A stretch of 64,000 bases of DNA from Anderseniella sp963700885 (GTDB lineage: Bacteria; Pseudomonadota; Alphaproteobacteria; Rhizobiales; Aestuariivirgaceae): the NCBI GenBank assembly GCA_963700885.1, contig CAVOZJ010000038.1, positions 186,001 through 250,000 on the forward strand, written 5' to 3'. The notes beneath the pieces were generated by a model. It did not search any database, had not been told where the DNA came from, and saw only the letters and a list, made by a program, of their open reading frames with translations. A program made the translations under genes and the position numbers. Below, piece after piece: positions 16,822 through 26,156 of the stretch (positions are counted from its first letter, which is position 1; every line of letters starts with the position of its first letter).

Positions 16822-17514
16822 ATGACGATATGGACGACAATCACCGAGATACTTCAGGCGGTCGGCGGCAGTGTCAGTGAGGCATTGTCGCGCATCGTTG
16901 GCGCACCGCGTGAAAAACGCGATCCGCAGAAATCGGTGGCATTCACCATCGGTGTGATCGCGCTGTCTGCAAAAATGGCCAAGGCTGACGGACTGGTCAG
17001 CGCTGCCGAGATTGCGGCGTTCCGGGAAATATTTGTCATTCACCCGGAAGAAACCCAGAATGTGGCGCGGGTATTTAACCTCGCCAAGCAGGAGGTCACC
17101 GGCTTTGACAGCTATGCCCGCAAGATTGCGCGGTTGTTCAAGGATCAAAAGGATGTTCTGGAAGACCTGGTCGACGGTCTGTTTCACATCGCTCGCGCAG
17201 ATGGCGACGTGGGAGAACAGGAGTTGGCTTTTCTGGAACAAGTGTCGCGAATATTCGGGCTGGAAGATCGCTTCGGATGCATCCGGTCGCGAAACCTGCG
17301 TGGAATGCAGGCTGATCCCTACAGTGTTCTTGGTATTGACTGCGATGCCAGCAATGGCGACCTGAAGGCACACTATCGCAGGCTGGTGAAGGAAAATCAT
17401 CCTGATCGCCACATCGCCGCCGGAATGCCGGCAGAAGCAATTGCCATTGCCACAAGGAGGCTGGCCCGTATTACCGAAGCCTGGGGGCAGGTGGAACGCG
17501 AGCGCGGTATATGA
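16822..17514 (+). CDS. DjlA-like co-chaperone (TerB domain plus C-terminal J domain)
   Basis: A 230-residue protein. Residues 37-150 form a TerB-like helical domain (A-K-A-D-G-x-V-S-x-A-E-I and R-A-D-G-D-V-G-E-Q-E-L repeats with acidic residues). Residues 165-230 form a J domain with the H-P-D triplet at 193-195, which would stimulate DnaK. The N-terminus lacks the strong single membrane helix of E. coli DjlA. The next gene, an amidase, starts inside its stop codon (ATGA), linking the co-chaperone to cell-wall turnover. Confidence 0.87.
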   Translation: MTIWTTITEILQAVGGSVSEALSRIVGAPREKRDPQKSVAFTIGVIALSAKMAKADGLVSAAEIAAFREIFVIHPEETQNVARVFNLAKQEVTGFDSYARKIARLFKDQKDVLEDLVDGLFHIARADGDVGEQELAFLEQVSRIFGLEDRFGCIRSRNLRGMQADPYSVLGIDCDASNGDLKAHYRRLVKENHPDRHIAAGMPAEAIAIATRRLARITEAWGQVERERGI

Positions 17515-18257
17515 GTGGTACCAGCCTGCCACATGAGATCATCCCGGCGGTCAATTTCGGCGAGCGTGTCGGAGTACCGGGCCCCGACATCCTGGTAATG
17601 CATTATACAGGCGTGCCGACGGCTGAAATTGCGATTGAGATTCTGACCAGCGGAAAGCGCCAGGTGTCGTGTCATTACCTGGTTCAAAGTGATGGCCGCA
17701 TAGTCCACATGGTTGATGAAGGCAAGCGAGCCTGGCACGCCGGCAAGGCATCGTGGGACGGGGCGACGGACATCAATTCCCGCTCCATCGGAATAGAAGT
17801 CTGCAATCCCGGCCACGGAGAAAATTATCACGATTTTCCGGCTGCCCAGATCGACGCCGTGATTGCCCTGGCGAGGGATATTATTTCGCGACACGCCGTG
17901 CAACCGCGGCATGTGCTGGCGCATTCAGATGTATCGCCGGGCCGCAAGATCGATCCGGGTGAGAAATTTCCATGGCCGCAACTGGCAAACAACGGAGTGG
18001 GTTTGTGGGTGAAACCTGCACCGCTTGTTGCAGGCCCGGTACTTGAGGCAGGTGCTTCCGGTGACAATGTCACCGATTTGCAGCGAAACCTTGCCGCATA
18101 TGGATATGGCATTGAGGTAACCGGGTCATACGATGCACAGACTGCAAGTGTCGTGCGATCCTTCCAGATGCATTTCCGACCTGAATTGTGCGATGGCAAG
18201 GCGGATGCCTCAACGCTGGAAACGTTGGGCGCGTTGCTGGCGGCCCATTCTGCCTAG
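17511..18257 (+). CDS. N-acetylmuramoyl-L-alanine amidase with peptidoglycan-binding domain
   Basis: A 248-residue AmiD/AmpD-type amidase. The catalytic Amidase_2 domain (about residues 20-160) shows M-H-Y-T, S-C-H-Y-L-V, R-A-W-H-A-G, S-I-G-I-E-V-C-N-P-G and A-H-S-D-V-S-P-G-R-K-I-D-P-G, which hold the zinc ligands and catalytic residues. The C-terminal 75 residues are a PG_binding_1 domain (V-T-D-L-Q-R-N-L-A-A-Y-G-Y). No signal peptide is visible, so a cytoplasmic role in recycling anhydro-muropeptides, or export by another route, are both possible. The stop TAG is followed by ATCAG, the heptamer seen at other gene ends. Confidence 0.88.
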   Translation: MSGTSLPHEIIPAVNFGERVGVPGPDILVMHYTGVPTAEIAIEILTSGKRQVSCHYLVQSDGRIVHMVDEGKRAWHAGKASWDGATDINSRSIGIEVCNPGHGENYHDFPAAQIDAVIALARDIISRHAVQPRHVLAHSDVSPGRKIDPGEKFPWPQLANNGVGLWVKPAPLVAGPVLEAGASGDNVTDLQRNLAAYGYGIEVTGSYDAQTASVVRSFQMHFRPELCDGKADASTLETLGALLAAHSA

Positions 18258-18334
18258 ATCAGAAAGCCCTGTTGCGTTCAGGAGTTTTACGTGAACGGTG
18301 CACATGTACAAAGATTGTGCTAGAAACCAGTCAT

Positions 18335-18757
<423 letters not shown>

Positions 18758-18986
18758 GTTTACCTTACTGCAGAGCCGGTTTGAATTGCCCTGTGGCGGT
18801 TTCTGGCTTATGATCGGGCGCGCCGACACATCGAATATGGAATGGATGTGTCCAGCGACGATCGGATTGGAATTTCGTTGCCCTGAATTCGAGGCACGAC
18901 AACTTTCCCGAGTGCGCCCGGAGACCGGCACTGAATTTTGAGCCGGACTGGTCATTCCAGATTGATAGTGGGAAAGGATTATCCCC

Positions 18987-19199
18987 ATGCGTGTCAGCGG
19001 CACCGTCAAGTTTTTCAACACCCAGAAAGGGTTCGGTTTTATAGCGCCTGAAGATGGCTCGAAGGATGTGTTTGTTCACATAACGGCCATCCAGCGTTCG
19101 GGCCTTGAAGGACTGGCTGATGGCGACAAGGTCAGCTTTGTTGTTGAAGACGACCCGCGCGGCAGGGGCCAGCAGGCTGCCGAGATCCAGATGGGTTGA
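18987..19199 (+). CDS. Cold-shock domain protein (CspA family)
   Basis: A 70-residue cold-shock domain with RNP1 K-G-F-G-F-I and RNP2 V-F-V-H-I, the aromatic RNA-binding patches of Csp proteins. It binds single-stranded nucleic acid and may act as RNA chaperone. About 230 nt separate it from rnpB, enough for the long structured leader that cold-shock genes often have; a GGGAAAGGAT stretch lies about 12 nt before the start. It is followed by a good terminator. Confidence 0.93.
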   Translation: MRVSGTVKFFNTQKGFGFIAPEDGSKDVFVHITAIQRSGLEGLADGDKVSFVVEDDPRGRGQQAAEIQMG

Positions 19200-19238
19200 T
19201 TTGGCCCGGGTTCTGCACCATGCTGGACCAGGTAGTAG

Positions 19239-19288
19239 CCGGATGAAAGCGCGTCAGAAAGCGGGCTTGATCCGGTTTTTTGTTTTTT
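19239..19288 (+). terminator. Intrinsic terminator downstream of the cold-shock gene
   Basis: CCGGAT (19239-19244) pairs with ATCCGG (19270-19275), with further partial pairing inside, followed at once by a T-rich run of six T, a G and six T (19276-19288). Confidence 0.65.
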
Positions 19289-19330
19289 GAGCGATTGATT
19301 GCTGGCCTGCAAACGGGTATGCATCCACCA

Positions 19331-19436
19331 CTAGAGCAACATGGGTTCACTTGAACCCATAAAGTTGCTCTAGCACTTTGAAAGCGATCAGGTTCATGAC
19401 TTTGGGTTGATTTAACCAAAAGTCATCCTGATCCAG
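19331..19436 (-). repeat. Family A two-hairpin mosaic repeat, copy 2 (inverted)
   Basis: Reads CTAGAGCAAC at its left end and GATCCAG at its right, the reverse of copies 1 and 3. Both hairpins and the linker are intact. It lies directly upstream of infA, ending about 24 nt before the ATG, so it makes up most of the infA leader, while copy 3 lies in inverted orientation at the infA 3' end. Confidence 0.92.
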
Positions 19437-19459
19437 ACACCGTGAGGAAAGAAGTTTTT

Positions 19460-19834
19460 ATGTCGAAGGAAGAGGTGCTGGAGTTTGAAGGTATTGTTAC
19501 AGAGGTCCTGCCAAACTCGCGCTTTCGGGTGAAACTCGAAAATGATCACGAGATCATTGCGTATACTGCCGGCAAGATGAAAAAGTTCCGAATTCGCACT
19601 ATTGCAGGTGATCGGGTCACGGTTGAAATGACACCTTATGACCTCGACAAGGGACGTATTACATTCCGTCACAAGGATACCAAGTCAGGCACCCCGCCGC
19701 CTCCGGGACAGAACTCAAAACCGCCGTCCGGGTGGAAATCGCCGCTAGATCAGGATGGTTTTTGGTTGAATCAACCAAAAGTCATAAACCTGATCGCTTT
19801 CAAAGTGCTAGAGCAACTTTATGGGTTCAAGTGA
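19460..19834 (+). CDS. infA: Translation initiation factor IF-1 with repeat-encoded C-terminal extension
   Basis: The ATG at 19460 has GAGGAAAG 8 nt upstream. Residues 1-72 are a normal IF-1 S1/OB domain (F-R-V-K-L-E-N-D-H-E-I-I-A, V-E-M-T-P-Y-D-L-D-K-G-R-I). IF-1 usually stops near residue 72; here a proline/serine-rich tail follows (73-95), then residues 96-124 are wholly encoded by a family A repeat: codon 96 is the CTA of the CTAG at 19745, and the stop TGA lies in the repeat's second hairpin. IF-1 binds the 30S A site and is essential. The extension may be tolerated, trimmed, or functional; nothing in sequence decides this. Flanked by two family A copies in inverted orientation. Confidence 0.93.
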   Translation: MSKEEVLEFEGIVTEVLPNSRFRVKLENDHEIIAYTAGKMKKFRIRTIAGDRVTVEMTPYDLDKGRITFRHKDTKSGTPPPPGQNSKPPSGWKSPLDQDGFWLNQPKVINLIAFKVLEQLYGFK

Positions 19835-19847
19835 ACCCGTGTTGCTC
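19745..19847 (+). repeat. Family A two-hairpin mosaic repeat, copy 3 (inside infA)
   Basis: CTAGATCAGG to GTTGCTC, very close to copy 1 and with both hairpins. Its first base is the first base of infA codon 96, so the CTAG is read CTA-G and does not stop translation; the frame stays open until the TGA at 19832-19834 in the apex of hairpin 2. Confidence 0.93.
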
Positions 19848-20149
19848 GATAACATTCGTGCAATCGGGAGCGTTGGTTCCACAAGAAGAAAATTCGGCAG
19901 TACAGCATGGTTCCCGGCCTGAATTGGGCCGAAATGAATAACGCAGGTTGTGGGATATGTCAGCCAATTTGCGATCCACATTGCAATTTTGGGTTCACCA
20001 AACGGCAAAAAGTGCCTCTGCGACACAAAACGGGGCATGAAATCAACGGTTTGTTAAGTATCCCGGCTCCAAAGTCCTAACGCTTGTTAAGAATTTGGCG
20101 ATGAGCGTGGCCGAGTGGCGCGCTTGTCAGGTGGGACTGTACAATTGTC
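19848..20149 (+). promoter_or_regulatory. Leader region of the dcw cluster
   Basis: About 300 bp without a gene, carrying whatever promoter drives rsmH and the following genes. A direct repeat of TTGTTAAG occurs at 20051-20058 and 20084-20091. No mraZ gene is present, and only isolated GTGGGA-like motifs are seen instead of the regular MraZ box array. A promoter cannot be assigned with confidence. Confidence 0.4.
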
Positions 20150-21160
20150 ATGACCCGATCGAGCGATCATGTACCAGACCTCCACATACCGGTGCTGCTT
20201 GATCGGGTGATGGATGTACTGCGCCCGGGCGACGGCGAAGTGATAGTTGACGGGACATTCGGAGCAGGAGGATACACCGGGGCGCTGCTGGCCAGCGCTG
20301 ACTGCAATGTTATCGCCATTGATCGGGATCCGGATGCAATTGCCGCAGGCGCCTGGCTGGTTGAGCGATTTTCTGATCGATTGTCGTTAGTGCAGGGCCG
20401 GTTTTCCGGTATGGAGCAGATTGTCGCCGATGCCGGATTGACCCACGTGGACGGCATTGTGCTGGACGTGGGCGTTTCATCTATGCAGCTTGATCAGGGT
20501 GAACGCGGGTTTTCATTCATGCGGGATGGACCTCTCGACATGCGGATGGAACAGCAGGGGACCAGCGCTGCAGAAGTTGTCAACGAGTTTGAAGAACGCG
20601 ATTTGCGCCACGTGATATCGGTTCTCGGTGAGGAAAAACGGGCATTTGCCATTGCCAAAGCCATAGCCAGAAGGCGCGAGCAGCGGCCCTTCACCACTAC
20701 TCTCGACCTGGCAGCTCTGATCGAGACAACCCTAGGCAGGCCACCGAAGCACAAGGGGCCATCCATTCATCCGGCCACACGAACCTTTCAGGCATTGAGG
20801 ATTTTTGTGAATGCCGAACTGAAGGAGCTTGCCGAAGCACTGGCTGCTGCTGAAAGACTCTTGGCACCGGGCGGGCGATTGGCCATCGTGACTTTTCATT
20901 CCCTGGAAGACCGGATTGTGAAACGTTTTCTCCAACAGCGGTCAGGCCGGGTGGCGCGACCGTCACGTCATGCGCCGGCGGCAATGGAACTTGCCCCATC
21001 GTTTGAGGAGCTTGCGCGTGGTGGCATTGTTGCCAATGAGGCGGAGGTTTCCCGCAACCCCAGGGCGCGTTCGGCAAGACTTCGTGCAGGAACCCGTACA
21101 CAGGCTGCGTCGCATCCGTTCTCACTTGAAGATTTCGGCCGCGAGGTGATGCTGTGCTGA
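20150..21160 (+). CDS. rsmH: 16S rRNA (cytosine(1402)-N(4))-methyltransferase RsmH (MraW)
   Basis: A 336-residue protein. N-terminal H-I-P-V-L-L-D-R-V, the SAM-binding D-G-T-F-G-A-G-G-Y-T and I-D-R-D-P-D-A-I, then Q-L-D-Q-G-E-R-G-F-S-F and T-F-H-S-L-E-D-R-I-V-K near the C-terminus are all RsmH signatures. It N4-methylates C1402 of 16S rRNA. It is the first gene of the dcw cluster here; mraZ, its usual neighbour, is missing. The ftsL start lies inside its 3' end. Confidence 0.96.
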   Translation: MTRSSDHVPDLHIPVLLDRVMDVLRPGDGEVIVDGTFGAGGYTGALLASADCNVIAIDRDPDAIAAGAWLVERFSDRLSLVQGRFSGMEQIVADAGLTHVDGIVLDVGVSSMQLDQGERGFSFMRDGPLDMRMEQQGTSAAEVVNEFEERDLRHVISVLGEEKRAFAIAKAIARRREQRPFTTTLDLAALIETTLGRPPKHKGPSIHPATRTFQALRIFVNAELKELAEALAAAERLLAPGGRLAIVTFHSLEDRIVKRFLQQRSGRVARPSRHAPAAMELAPSFEELARGGIVANEAEVSRNPRARSARLRAGTRTQAASHPFSLEDFGREVMLC

Positions 21161-21510
21161 GATTGCTCAACATAGTGCTGATTGTCGGTGTGCTTGCAGC
21201 AGGCTTTGCACTTTACACGCTCGAGCACCGCACCCGCTCGGTAGAAAGAGAGATCGCGCGTGTCGATGCCAGCATTGAAAGCGAGTATGAGTTTATCGGT
21301 CTCCTGAATGCGGAATGGAGCATGTTGACCCGGCCGCAACGGCTGGAACAGCTTGCCAGGGACCATTTGAACCTGGGCCCGGTGTTACCCGATCAACTGA
21401 TTGGACTGGACGCCCTTGGCGCGAATTTGCCACCGGCTCCCGCGGCTGACACGGATCAGGTGCCTGAAACAGATGACCCAATGGCAGACCTCCTGCGGAT
21501 GATGCAATGA
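21154..21510 (+). CDS. ftsL: Cell division protein FtsL
   Basis: A 118-residue bitopic protein starting at a GTG overlapping the rsmH end. One membrane helix (residues 2-21) is followed by a heptad-rich helix (about 25-60) and P-Q-R-L-E-Q-L-A-R-D-H-L-N-L-G-P, the alphaproteobacterial FtsL pattern. It forms the FtsQ-FtsL-FtsB divisome subcomplex that activates FtsWI. The acidic tail is variable. Assignment rests on topology and position between rsmH and ftsI. Confidence 0.88.
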   Translation: MLRLLNIVLIVGVLAAGFALYTLEHRTRSVEREIARVDASIESEYEFIGLLNAEWSMLTRPQRLEQLARDHLNLGPVLPDQLIGLDALGANLPPAPAADTDQVPETDDPMADLLRMMQ

Positions 21511-23255
21511 CCACAGCAAGATCAACCGGTACAGGCAAAGCTGATGATACCTTTCACGGCCACAAGCGGTTGCGGCTGGTAGTTGCCGGATTTACGCTGG
21601 GGTTTGCACTCCTAATAGGAAAACTCGCCTGGCTCACTCTGATTGAAGGTGGAGCCGGCAGGCAGACAGCACAGTTTGACTCAAAGGTTCGCATTCCGCG
21701 GCCTGATATTACCGATCGTCATGGAAATGTGCTGGCAACCGATATTCCGGTGTCCTCGCTTTACGCAGATCCTGCAAAGATGATTGATATTGATGAAGCG
21801 GTTGAGTTGCTGACCGGCGCCCTGCCGGAACTGAACGCCAAGGAACTGCGCCGCAAACTGGACAAACGCGAGCGGCGGTTTGTCTGGATCAAGCGTGAAG
21901 TTTCACCCGGCCAGCGTGAGCTGATCCACAATATGGGTATACCGGGGGTTGGTTTCAGGGCGGAAACCCGGCGGATCTATCCGATGGGCAAACTGGCCTC
22001 ACATGTGCTGGGTTCGGTTGATGTGGACTCGCAAGGCATTGCAGGGCTTGAGAAATTTCTGGATGATCAGGGCGCGCTTTATACGGCTTCACTGGCCGAT
22101 ACCGAACGCGCCGCGAGCATGCCGGCTGTAACTTCAATCGATATTCGCGTCCAGCATGCAGTCACTGACGAACTGGGCAAATCCATCAGGAAGTTCAGCG
22201 CGAAGGCCGCTGCCGGCATTGTGCTGCACGCAGATACCGGCGAGGTTCTGTCACTGGTCTCCCTGCCGGATTACAGCCCCAACAATCCGAAGGATGCTCT
22301 GAAAAGCGAGAATGTCAATCGGGTTACCGCCGGTGTATTTGAACTTGGATCGATCATCAAGGCAGTTACATTCGCCATGGCGCTTGATGCTGGCACGGCC
22401 ACCTTGAAATCGCGCTATGATGCGCGCTTTCCACTGGTGATCGGGAGTGCCAGCATAAATGATTTTCATGCCAAGCGGCGCATACTGACGGTCCCGGAAA
22501 TTTTCCTGTTTTCGTCAAACATCGGCACTGGAAAAATGGCACTGGATGTCGGTCAGGAAGGCCACCAGGCTTTCCTGCGCAAAATGGGCTTTTTTGACCG
22601 AATGGTTACGGAATTGCCGGAGGCGGCAAAACCGTTGCTCCCCAAGCAATGGGGGAAACTGGTGACCGTTACCGCCTCATTCGGTCACGGATTCGCCGTA
22701 CAACCGTTGCAAGGTGCCGCAGTCGCAGCGGCTTTGCTGAATGGTGGCAGATTGATACCGCCAACGTTGCTGCGCCGCGATGCAGAAACTGCCGAGGCCC
22801 TGGCGCAACAAGTGATCAAACCATCTACCAGCGCAGACATGCGCTATCTGTTCAAGCTCAATGTAGATGAGGGAACAGCCGGCAAGGCGGGCGTGCCCGG
22901 CTTCCGCGTGGGTGGCAAGACCGGCACTGCTGAAAAGGTGGTCAATGGCCGATATTCCAAGAACCACCGGCTGAATTCCTTCATCGGCGCTTTTCCAATG
23001 GAAGATCCGAAGTACGTCGTATTGATTATGCTCGATGAACCAAAACCGCTGCCGGAAACTCATGGCTATGCCACTTCCGGCTGGAATGCGGTGCCGACCG
23101 CCGGCAAAGTGATTGCACGAATTGCTCCCTTGCTGGGCGTGGCGCCCAAATTTGACGAGGCTTCATCCGGCAAACTGAAGGAGTACAAGAAGCGTGTTTT
23201 GCAGGAACGCCAGAAGCCGGACAAGCAGGCCGGCCTGGCAGGGGTCCGTCAATGA
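21507..23255 (+). CDS. ftsI: Division-specific transpeptidase FtsI (PBP3)
   Basis: A 582-residue class B penicillin-binding protein with one N-terminal membrane helix (about 23-45), a pedestal domain and a transpeptidase domain. The active-site motifs are S282-x-x-K285 (S-I-I-K), S336-S-N338, and K471-T-G473. It crosslinks septal peptidoglycan together with the glycosyltransferase FtsW, encoded downstream. Starts inside the end of ftsL (ATGA). Confidence 0.95.
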   Translation: MTTARSTGTGKADDTFHGHKRLRLVVAGFTLGFALLIGKLAWLTLIEGGAGRQTAQFDSKVRIPRPDITDRHGNVLATDIPVSSLYADPAKMIDIDEAVELLTGALPELNAKELRRKLDKRERRFVWIKREVSPGQRELIHNMGIPGVGFRAETRRIYPMGKLASHVLGSVDVDSQGIAGLEKFLDDQGALYTASLADTERAASMPAVTSIDIRVQHAVTDELGKSIRKFSAKAAAGIVLHADTGEVLSLVSLPDYSPNNPKDALKSENVNRVTAGVFELGSIIKAVTFAMALDAGTATLKSRYDARFPLVIGSASINDFHAKRRILTVPEIFLFSSNIGTGKMALDVGQEGHQAFLRKMGFFDRMVTELPEAAKPLLPKQWGKLVTVTASFGHGFAVQPLQGAAVAAALLNGGRLIPPTLLRRDAETAEALAQQVIKPSTSADMRYLFKLNVDEGTAGKAGVPGFRVGGKTGTAEKVVNGRYSKNHRLNSFIGAFPMEDPKYVVLIMLDEPKPLPETHGYATSGWNAVPTAGKVIARIAPLLGVAPKFDEASSGKLKEYKKRVLQERQKPDKQAGLAGVRQ

Positions 23256-24721
23256 GCATGACATTGTCCAATCTGTTGCACGGTATTGCCGGATTTCCTG
23301 ACGGAGCCGGTAGTATTGTCGTTGCCGGTTTGAGCAGCGACAGCCGGCAGATCAGGCAGGGTGATGTGTTTGCAGCATTTTCCGGTGTGGAAGCGGATGG
23401 TGCCGCTTATGTCGAAAGTGCGATTGAAAATGGCGCGGTTGCTGTTGTTGCGCATCACAATGCGGATTTGCCGAAAGGCCTGAATGTACCGGTAGTGGAG
23501 TGTGAAAACCCGCGTCGTACCTTCGCACTGATGGCCGCGCGATTTTATGCCCGACAGCCGGATGTAATTGTGGCGGTGACCGGAACAAACGGCAAAACAT
23601 CGGTGGCGTCGTTTGTGCGCCAGATTTGGGGGGTGTTGGGATTGCCTACCGCAAGCATCGGAACGCTTGGAATTGTATCTCCGGCGGGCACCCGCAAGCT
23701 TGTGCACACGACACCGGATCCGGTTGAGATTCACTCGGTCCTGGCTGAATTGTCAAAGCAGCAGATCGGCCATGTTGCACTTGAGGCATCCAGCCACGGA
23801 CTGGCCCAGTATCGTTTGCACGGCGTGCGGTTTGCTGCTGCTGCCTTTACCAACCTGACCCGCGATCATCTGGACTACCACGGGACCTTTGAGGCTTACC
23901 TGGATGCCAAGATGATGCTGTTTGAAGAAGTTCTCGGCGAAGGTGCGGCAGCCATTGTCAATTCTGACATGCCGGAAGCGGAGGAAATCATCGCGCGCTG
24001 CAACGCTCGCGGACTGGTGGTGTCCAGTGTGGGACGCAGCGGGAGTTGTCTGAAACTGGTTTCGGCGATGCCGCAGGGGTTCGGCCAATTGCTGGATGTA
24101 GAGGGGCAACACGGCAGTTACCGGGTGTACCTGCCGCTGATGGGTGACTTTCAGGCTGAAAATGCATTGATGGCCGTTGGTCTCGTTGTTGCGGCCGGTG
24201 GATCTGAACCCCATGCGATGCGGGCCTTGGAGCGGATACAAGGTGCATCCGGCAGGCTTGAACTGGTTGCGACAACCGGTGTTGGCGCGCCGGTGTTCGT
24301 CGATTTTGCCCATACGCCTGACGCGCTTGAGCACGTTTTGCGATCGCTGCGGCCATATGCTTCGGGCAAGCTGCACGTGGTATTCGGTGCAGGTGGGGAT
24401 CGAGATCCGGGCAAGCGGCCTGAAATGGGAAAAGTCGTTTCGGAGTATGCCGACGTTGCGATAGTCACTGATGACAACCCCCGCACCGAAGACGCGGCCC
24501 TGATACGAGCCGCCATTATGGCCGAGTGTCCGCAGGCAACTGAAATCGGTGACCGGGCGCAGGCGATCCAGCATGCTATCGATAACCTGGCGTCTGGTGA
24601 CGTGCTGGTGATTGCCGGCAAGGGGCATGAAACCGGCCAGACCGTCGGCAGGAAGGTCATCCCGTTTTCAGATCAGGAAGCTGTGCTGGCCTGTGTCGCC
24701 GGGAGGGTCGCCAATGGCTGA
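23252..24721 (+). CDS. murE: UDP-MurNAc-L-Ala-D-Glu:meso-diaminopimelate ligase
   Basis: A 489-residue Mur ligase. The ATP loop G-T-N-G-K-T is at 111-116 and the D-N-P-R motif at 408-411; D-N-P-R is the mark of enzymes that add meso-diaminopimelate, so the cell wall should be of the mDAP type. Start overlaps the ftsI stop, and the end overlaps murF by 8 nt. Confidence 0.96.
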   Translation: MSMTLSNLLHGIAGFPDGAGSIVVAGLSSDSRQIRQGDVFAAFSGVEADGAAYVESAIENGAVAVVAHHNADLPKGLNVPVVECENPRRTFALMAARFYARQPDVIVAVTGTNGKTSVASFVRQIWGVLGLPTASIGTLGIVSPAGTRKLVHTTPDPVEIHSVLAELSKQQIGHVALEASSHGLAQYRLHGVRFAAAAFTNLTRDHLDYHGTFEAYLDAKMMLFEEVLGEGAAAIVNSDMPEAEEIIARCNARGLVVSSVGRSGSCLKLVSAMPQGFGQLLDVEGQHGSYRVYLPLMGDFQAENALMAVGLVVAAGGSEPHAMRALERIQGASGRLELVATTGVGAPVFVDFAHTPDALEHVLRSLRPYASGKLHVVFGAGGDRDPGKRPEMGKVVSEYADVAIVTDDNPRTEDAALIRAAIMAECPQATEIGDRAQAIQHAIDNLASGDVLVIAGKGHETGQTVGRKVIPFSDQEAVLACVAGRVANG

Positions 24722-26136
24722 TCTACCCTTGTGGACCTTCGAAGAGATTGTCAGCGCCACCGGTGGCCGCATGGAAGGTGAAGCAACTCGTGCACTCAAC
24801 GGAGTTGCAATAGATAGCCGGACAATCAGTGAAGGTGACATTTTCGTTGCCATCAAGGGCGACCGTACCGATGGCCATGAATATGCTGCCAATGCTCTCA
24901 AGGCCGGAGCGGGAGTGGCGATCGTTTCACGGCCGGACAGCTCCATGCGTGAAGCTGGGCCATTGCTGGTTGTGGATGATGCACTTGCAGCCCTTGAAAA
25001 AATGGGACGTGCAGCTCGCACTCGAAGCACGGCGCACATAATCGCCGTTACCGGCTCTGTTGGCAAAACCACCACCAAGGATGCCCTGAAAGTCGCGCTG
25101 TCATCATGTGGCAATACCCATGCATCGGTTTCATCCTTCAACAATCAATGGGGTGTTCCGCTTACCCTGGCGCGGCTGCCGCGCAATGCACATTTTGGGG
25201 TTTTTGAAGTTGGCATGAACCATGCCGGCGAGATTGCGACGCTGGTTGACATGGTACGCCCGCATACCGCGATCATTACGGCAATAGCGGAAAGTCATCT
25301 CGGGCACTTTGCCTCGCTGATCGATATTGCCCACGCCAAGGCTGAGATATTCAGCGGTGTGGTTGCAGAAGGTGTGGCGATCATCAATCGGGATACCGAG
25401 TTTTTTGACCTGTTGAGGGATGCAGCGCGTGCGCAAGGCATAACGGACATTCGCAGTTTTGGTGAAATGGACGGATCAGACATAAAACTGAAGCGCGCAA
25501 ACCTGCACGAAGCCTGCTCGTGTGTGACGGCTGACGTGCGGGGACAGGAAGTTACCTACAAACTGGGGGCAGCCGGCAAACATGTGGTAATGAATTCGCT
25601 TGCCGTGCTGGGTGCCTGCCAGGCGGCCGGGGCCGATCTGGCAAGATGTGCAGTGGCGCTGGCAAACATTACCCCGCCATCAGGGCGCGGCGTGCGGCAC
25701 AATCTCAGCACCGACGGCATTCGCGTGATGTTGATTGACGAGAGTTACAACGCCAATCCCGCATCCATGCGTGCAGCACTGCAGATGCTCGGCGCCTCAG
25801 TGCCGTCCGGGCGTGGAAGGCGGGTTGCCGTCCTGGGCGATATGCTGGAACTTGGCGACCATTCGGACCGTCTGCACGGTGAACTGATCGAGCCACTGAA
25901 AACGGCCGATGTAGATACGGTTTTTGCCTGCGGGTCTGCGATGAGTGCACTCTGGCGGAAGTTACCGGCTTCGGCGCGAGGCGCATATGCGCCAACATCG
26001 CAAGAGCTGATTGCACCTTTGCTCAGAATCCGTACAGGACAACGATATTATCATGATCAAGGGGTCGCTGGGGTCGCGCATGGCACCAGTGGTTGACGCC
26101 GTAATCAAACAATTCAGAGGCACATCCGAGGGTTGA
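24714..26136 (+). CDS. murF: UDP-MurNAc-tripeptide:D-Ala-D-Ala ligase, frameshifted near the C-terminus
   Basis: The ATG at 24714 starts a MurF with the ATP loop G-S-V-G-K-T-T-T-K, N-N-Q-W-G-V-P-L-T, and E-S-Y-N-A-N-P-A-S-M. In the opening frame the C-terminus becomes T-G-Q-R-Y-Y-H-D and stops at 26096. Moving to the +1 frame at about 26037 restores the conserved ending I-I-M-I-K-G-S-L-G-S-R-M and stops with TGA at 26134-26136, just before mraY. So one extra base is present near 26031-26038. The gene is essential; either the base is a sequencing error, or the enzyme is made with an altered tail. The feature spans both frames. Confidence 0.9.
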
Positions 26137-26156
26137 ACCCCTGGAGAGAATTTTTC

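Noticed and set aside
17711..18160. Opposite-strand frames in the amidase gene as an antisense gene
   Set aside because: No start signal or motif; the amidase reading is complete and conserved.
20104..20140. tRNA-like stretch GCGTGGCCGAGTGGCGCGC before rsmH
   Set aside because: It recalls the D-arm of Ser/Leu tRNAs, but no anticodon arm, T-arm (GGTTCGAAT) or acceptor pairing follows.
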